This document shows positions 6,432-10,950 of a DNA stretch of 10,950 nt, piece after piece. A model generated the notes under the pieces. That model had not been told where the DNA came from. It searched no databases and saw nothing but the letters and a program-made list of their open reading frames with translations. The stretch lies in the NCBI GenBank assembly GCA_019693395.1, contig JAAMXP010002129.1, positions 1 to 10,950 on the forward strand, read 5' to 3'. The DNA comes from Ettlia oleoabundans. Taxonomy: Eukaryota; Chlorophyta; Chlorophyceae; Chlamydomonadales. Each line of letters opens with the position of its first letter. Positions within the stretch are counted from its first letter, which is position 1. The translations under genes and the position numbers were made by a program.

Positions 6432-9400
6432 CTTGCCTGCCTGCCTGAACCGTTGCATGTCTATGCCTGCCTGCTGCCCCTGCCTACCTGCCTAACCGCC
6501 TTCCTGCCTGGTGCTTGCGTGCCTGCAGCTGAGCCCCTGGATGCCTCCACCTCGATCCTGCTGGTCTACTTCATTCCGAAAGACGAGGCCAGCCCCGACC
6601 CAGGGATGCTCTCCACCTACCAAATATTCCTGGAGCAACGTGGCGAGGGGCTGTACAAGGCATGTCCCAGCTTTATTGTGGTTTCTCAAACCGCAGTTAA
6701 ATGCCGCTTTTACATGCTGCTGTCAAATGCTGCATCCAATTGCAGTCGTCAAATGCTGCATTCAGTAGCTGCTGCCCTGCTTACCCGCTGCTGCAGCGCG
6801 TTTGCTTCCTCATGTTCAACTCTTCGTTATGCATCTGGCCCAGCCATAACCTTGAATTGTTTCTGTTTGTCGCAGTACGTCTGTGCCAAGCTGCACATTG
6901 GCCACCACGGTGCACCCTGCACCCCAGAAGGCTCGCTCGCATTTTCTCCTGCTGCCCGGCTCTGCCTCATGATCCGTATCTCCTGCTGCTTTGCCTCCTG
7001 ACCCTGCCTGCTTTCTTGCCCAATGTGCAGGTGGTAGTGGAGGGTGCATCCCGCATGCAGGGCTCCATACATCGCCTTCACGACCTCGTGCCTGAGAACT
7101 TGGCCCTGCACTCAATAGGGGCCTGGCTGCTGTATGACGATGCGGCGGGGCAGCGGAAACTGAACTGCGTGGCACTGGCTTTCCAGGATGGACCGGCAGA
7201 CTCAGGTGGGTGGCAAGCGAAGCTGGGGGGATGGAAGCCATGCCTTGCATATGGCGCAACAGCTCCGTAGTCAGACAAAGGCCGGCATGTGCAATTATAG
7301 GTGTAGCACATCTGCCGGTGGCAGAAATCTTTCAGATGGTGATCTGATGAAAAGGTAACAAGGGTTTGAACTCAACGCCATCCACTCGCCCTTGTCCTCC
7401 CACTGCCCCTGCAGAGACGCATGTTCAACTGATGGAGGGGCAGCTTCTGCATGGCTGCCAGTCTGGCGAGGCGCTGCAGCTGGAGCTGGAGGCTGTGAGG
7501 GCCCTTGAGGCCCGGCTTAGTGGCCGCAACAGTAGCAAAGGGTCGTTTCCTGCAGCGCTGGCCTCGGCATTTGCCGACGTGGTTGTGGCGCCAGGGCGCC
7601 TGTCGCGGCCCGCTCTGCATGCTGCGCTGGCGCGGCTTGGTAGCGCCGTGGCGTGGGAGGAGGTACTGCAGGCTGACTTGGCGGTACTGAAGGAGCAGCT
7701 GCCACTCTGGGTGGCAGATGCCGCCGCGCAGCTGCCGGCAGAAGGCGCAGTTGCCGAAGGTGCAGCTGCAGCAGCGGCAGGTAGCACCCTGGGCGGTGTT
7801 GTCAGCCGATGGAACGCTTTCCTTACAGCTTATGCCACCGCCTGGCAGCAGCAGCACCGCCCCATCGCTCTGCTGCAGCTGCCACCACAGGGGGAGTCAC
7901 ACTCCCTGCTTGTGGCCCGCCAGGGTGGCATGTTTTGCATGCTGAGGGACGCTGTGGCGCCAGAGCGGGCAATCCACGAGGCCCTCCCAGCGGACTGGCA
8001 GCGCTTAGCAGCAGAAGACGCAGAGCACGCAGCGGTGGCGCTGCGGACGGCGGCAGCTGTTTACCAGGCAGCCGGCGGAGGACAGCTGTCACGGTGAGTG
8101 GACGGATTTCTGAGGCCAGTTACCGCCACATGCGCTGGCTGGCCACTTGCACCCGTGCTGAACCCAGCCAGTCTGGTTTCTGGCCCATGCTGGTAGGTTT
8201 ACCCTTTTTTACGGACCCGTCTCCCAGGCTGATTATGCAGGCTGTTGTGGGCCTGCCTGTTTGAGGGCTTCTGCTGGCGGTTCTGATTAGCAAATGGGCC
8301 CCTTTTCCAAATTGGTTTGCAGGTTGTTATGGGCCTGCCTTGTTCAGGGCTTGGACTTGAGCTCCACAGTGCTGCCAGCTGTGGTGTGCAGCATCGCAGG
8401 TGGCGCAACAGGTGCCCCGCCTGTAGCTATTGAGACAAGCAGCGCCCGGCTAGGCTTCCCGGCCACTGGCGGTGCAATTGCAGCCGTGGGCAGCAGCGCC
8501 GCGGCAGGCGGCAGCAGTGGCAGCAGTGCGTCGGTGCAGTGGCGGGCCGCCTGCCGCAAGCTGCCGCTGCAGCTGGCGCGGCTGTGCGGCAACGACGGGG
8601 CCAGCTTTGTGACATTGATAGAGGCTCTGCTCAAGGTGTTGTCGACGGAGTGGCAGAATGCAAGCAGGATTCGATCGCCGCTACGGGCAGCCACCCCTCC
8701 CATCCGCAGTGCTGTGCTGAGCACACTGGCGCAGGCAAGCGGCAGCCCTGCGCACAGCATACCTAGCGGCTGCCACCTTGCACCTGTCCTACTGCTTTCT
8801 GCGCTGAACAGAATGCGAGTCTTGGTCTCAGTCCTGTTTGAATTTGTTGTTTCTGCCACTACGCTCCAGAAATTGTGCTGCTGTTTCTGCACGTGTGCTT
8901 CGTCGCAGTTAGGCTGTTCGTGCCCTAGCCCACCCACCCTGGCCGCTTTGTCGCCTGCCTGCAGGCAGCCTGGGCGCAGCTCGAGGTGTTGCTGCAGCTG
9001 GCGCTGCTCCTGCACTACGTGCTGTGGTCGCAGACGCTCGCGCTATGGTCGCTGGAACCACGGCATGCACAGCAGCTGGAAAGCAAGCTGCTGCCCCAGG
9101 CTCTAGAGCTGGCGCGGGCCGCGGCGGTGGCCTATTGGGCGGCAGTCACTCCTGCTGCGAACGGCGGAGCTGAAGGCGGAGGTGCCGGCGGCAGGGGGGT
9201 AGCCGTGGATCCGGCTGACATGGTTGTGTCGCTGCGTATCGGAGACGGCGGCCCCAGCAACACTGCTGCGGCAGGTGGGAGGGCTCATACCTGCCAGCGT
9301 GGCTCGCGCCCGCCCGTCATGCACAAAATGGCAGTCAAGCACACCAGTGCTTGGCAAGCAATTGATGTGTGTCCAGCCCAGCTCATGTCGAACGTGGCGC

Positions 9401-10729
9401 TCTTTCTTTTTCTCGAACGTCTCATGTTTTTTGCAAGTAGAATGCCCTTTTATGTTCAAAGTGAGACATGGCTTGGGCCATAAGTGTCCCCCCATATGCC
9501 TCAGTTTTCAACCTCGGTTTGTGTGTCTCTCCTGCTGCAGCCGCCAAGCGGCCGCGCATGTCGCAGGGACAGGGCTCGTATGTTGCGGGATTGCTGCTCA
9601 CTGCCAGTATCGCCGCCAGTGAGCTGCATGGTGAGCCCGGGGGGGCAGCATACTGGAGCGGTGTTGGTGGTAGCGGCTTGGCAATGTTTGTATTTTGGAT
9701 ACTGTGGCGGCATCTTGGCTCAAACAAGAGCAGGAATGTAACGATAATAAAACAACATCATGCACCTGCACCCCCTCATGTGACACTCCCACAAACCTGC
9801 ATTGCTCCTGGCTTGAACCACTGTGCTGCTTTGTTGTTGCAACTTCACCACTAGTAACAGTCATCAACCAGTTCATTCCACGCTTGGGACTGCTGTGTGC
9901 AGGTGAAGGGACGTCACTTGATAAATGCCAACCGTTCAATCATTACCGACACCTGATTTCCTTGTCCCTCTCGTGTGTGCAGTTGTGAGGGACCTTCCGG
10001 ACCTCCAGCGCATCTCCCTGTTCTTCTCGCAACGCCTGCTCTGCCTGGAACCCTCCCCCTTGCACGCTGCCGCCTCTGTGGCAGGCCGCCAGCTGCAGCA
10101 GCCGGATGGAAACCCACGGGCGGGGCGGTACACACCCGACGATCTGGCGGTACGGGTGGCGACAGAGCTCTTTGCCGGCAAGCACACGGCGCAGCTGGCG
10201 GCCATGCAGCGGCTGCTGCCTGATGGTAGCGGCAGCGGAGACATGCGCCTGCTGTTCTTCAGAGTGAGGGGCAGTTGGTGGTGGTGTTGAGGAGGAGCGC
10301 TTGTATGTCTGCTCGCTTGCGCTGAACGCGTGCCTGCCCGCTGCAGTGATGGGCCGACGCCGCACCCTTGGCCTGTAGGGTTGCGGTTGCCCGGTACCCC
10401 CCCCCCTGCCGGGCGCATGCCTGGCCGCTTGCCTAACTAGCCGTTGCCCCTGGGCGGACCTCTTGCCTCTCCACCCACTCACCCGCCTGTTCTGTCCTTT
10501 CCCCCTGCAGGCTTGCAGCCGTGCACGGCAGATCTTGCTGGCCGTGTCCCCTGAGGAGCAGCAGCAGCTGGAGGAAGAAAGCTGCTCCCTGTACTTCCGG
10601 GTGGCAGCGGTGTTTGCACAACCCAACTCCTTCCCAGGGCAGGCGGGCGCTGTGGTGCAGTGCGTGCAGCAGCTGCTGGGCGATGCGGCGGCGCAGCAGG
10701 AGCGGCCTGGGAGCAGCGAGGCGTTGCAG
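4722..10729 (+). CDS. NUP160: NUP160-like nucleoporin (Y-complex scaffold), 3' end outside the window
   Basis: NUP160 belongs to the Nup107-160 (Y) complex that scaffolds the nuclear pore; it has an N-terminal beta-propeller and a helical C-terminal part. Proposed exons: 4722-5360, 5660-5796, 6020-6093, 6166-6309, 6529-6659, 7031-7205, 7415-8093, 8323-8734, 8965-9274, 9541-9630, 9861-9902, 9983-10263, 10511-10729. Phases match throughout and total 1,111 codons; animal NUP160 has about 1,430, so roughly a quarter is missing. Propeller-like blocks include VAIHEGGKMRLWDLPTRR (about 243-260), LVYFIPKDE, and HSIGAWLLYDD near 405. RWNAFLTAYATAW then LLVARQGGMFCML (within 560-625) match the family pattern closely. 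The solenoid follows, e.g. DMRLLFFRACSRARQILLAV near 1030. The start ATG follows an in-frame TAA at 4680. Weakest borders: the exon 4 donor (6310), the exon 3 acceptor (6019), and two GC donors (6660, 8735). Ala/Gly/Ser-rich inserts lie near 690-715 and 865-880. Confidence 0.85.
5906..5975 (+). other. Coding-like open segment with in-frame stop inside NUP160 intron 2
   Basis: After GGTAG at 5901-5905 the frame matching the exon 2 splice phase reads RLLARRLHMAAAQLADG and on to TAG at 5973-5975. A second in-frame TAG is at 5982, after which the same frame runs into exon 3. The composition resembles exon sequence. Skipping it (5796 to 6020) gives TRRLVHEADLL, which fits the family better. It may be an occasional stop-containing exon or chance. 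Confidence 0.3.
6389..6447. repeat. (CCTG)n microsatellite in NUP160 intron 4
   Basis: Nearly perfect tetranucleotide CCTG/TGCC repeats. They are flanked by two copies of CCGTTGCATGT (6360 and 6450, 90 bases apart), so the whole segment may have arisen by a duplication followed by slippage. It lies between the proposed exon 4 donor at 6310 and the exon 5 acceptor at 6528. Confidence 0.85.
6696..6773. repeat. 26-bp tandem repeat, three copies, in NUP160 intron 5
   Basis: Units start at 6696, 6722 and 6748, each opening GTYAAATGCYGC. The second and third share GTCAAATGCTGCAT exactly; the first is more diverged. Each of the first two starts is preceded by GCAG or by CTGCT, so acceptor-like sites recur inside the intron. 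Confidence 0.8.
8237..8270. repeat. Duplicate of the exon 8 start in NUP160 intron 7 (decoy 3' splice site)
   Basis: 34 bases beginning GCAGG match the real intron-exon border at 8319-8352 at 29 of 34 positions, 82 bases upstream. The copy keeps an acceptor CAG (8238-8240) and the reading frame, giving LLWACLFEG in place of LLWACLVQG, but reaches TGA at 8283-8285. Confidence 0.85.
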
Positions 10730-10950
10730 GTGGGGCAGAGAGAGGGCCCGTCGCTCCCTGTCACAGTGCATGCTTGGGGGGCTGCAATTAATGTGCGTGG
10801 TGTTGGGCTGCCATGCTTCTGCCGCTTTGATCCCTGTGTGCAACGGTTTGTGTAGTGCTGCCATATACATTCCACTGCCTGCTTACCTGCCTGCCTCGCT
10901 GAATGTCTCACGCTTTGCACACGCTGAGCCGAACGCCCCTGCGCGCGCGC
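10730..10950 (+). other. Start of NUP160 intron 13, cut by the window edge
   Basis: A donor (CAG|GTGGGG) follows exon 13 at 10729. The remaining 221 bases show no acceptor with a good pyrimidine tract and no frame that continues the protein, so the next exon is taken to lie beyond the window. The last bases are a short GC alternation. Confidence 0.55.

Noticed and set aside
6189..7001. Continuous + strand open frame of 270 codons as a single exon
   Set aside because: It covers exons 4 and 5 of NUP160 plus the introns between and after them; the CCTG-derived and Cys/Ser-rich parts do not fit the family, and exon 6 joins in phase to 6659.
10397..10406. Run of ten C as a possible frameshift or assembly problem
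   Set aside because: It is inside NUP160 intron 12, so it does not affect the protein, and homopolymers are common in these introns.

Overview
The window looks like nuclear DNA of a green alga (Chlorophyta). The genes are split into many short GC-rich exons by introns of about 40-580 bases with GT...CAG ends. TGTAA, the usual chlorophyte poly(A) signal, lies just past two of the proposed stops. Two conserved eukaryotic proteins can be rebuilt exon by exon with matching splice phases. Everything was read by eye; no search was run, so all family calls rest on remembered homologues.

Layout: (1) 1-130, a possible last-exon fragment of a + strand gene, with TGTAA at 156. (2) 295-1029, minus strand, a small two-exon gene for a basic, Ser/Lys-rich protein with a plastid-transit-like N-terminus; family not recognised. 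(3) 1217-4296, minus strand, a complete seven-exon gene for V-type H+-ATPase subunit D (257 aa), followed by TGTAA at 1101-1097. (4) 4297-4721, a 425-base shared promoter region between divergent genes. (5) 4722 to the right edge, + strand, thirteen exons (1,111 codons) of a NUP160-type nucleoporin whose C-terminal part lies beyond the window.

The V-ATPase D gene (rotor of the vacuolar proton pump) and the NUP160-like gene (Y-complex scaffold of the nuclear pore) are head to head and probably share a promoter. I see no functional link between them. No mobile element, RNA gene, CRISPR array or dedicated accessory system was found.

The unusual content is in the introns and at splice sites. A 37-bp unit spanning an exon-intron border of the V-ATPase gene is repeated four times, giving four identical 5' splice sites; the farthest would add exactly 37 in-frame codons. 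A NUP160 exon start is duplicated 82 bases upstream as a decoy 3' splice site that leads to a stop. Two NUP160 introns appear to be GC-AG. One V-ATPase intron holds a perfect 13-bp hairpin, and several introns carry short tandem repeats or C-rich tracts near their acceptors.
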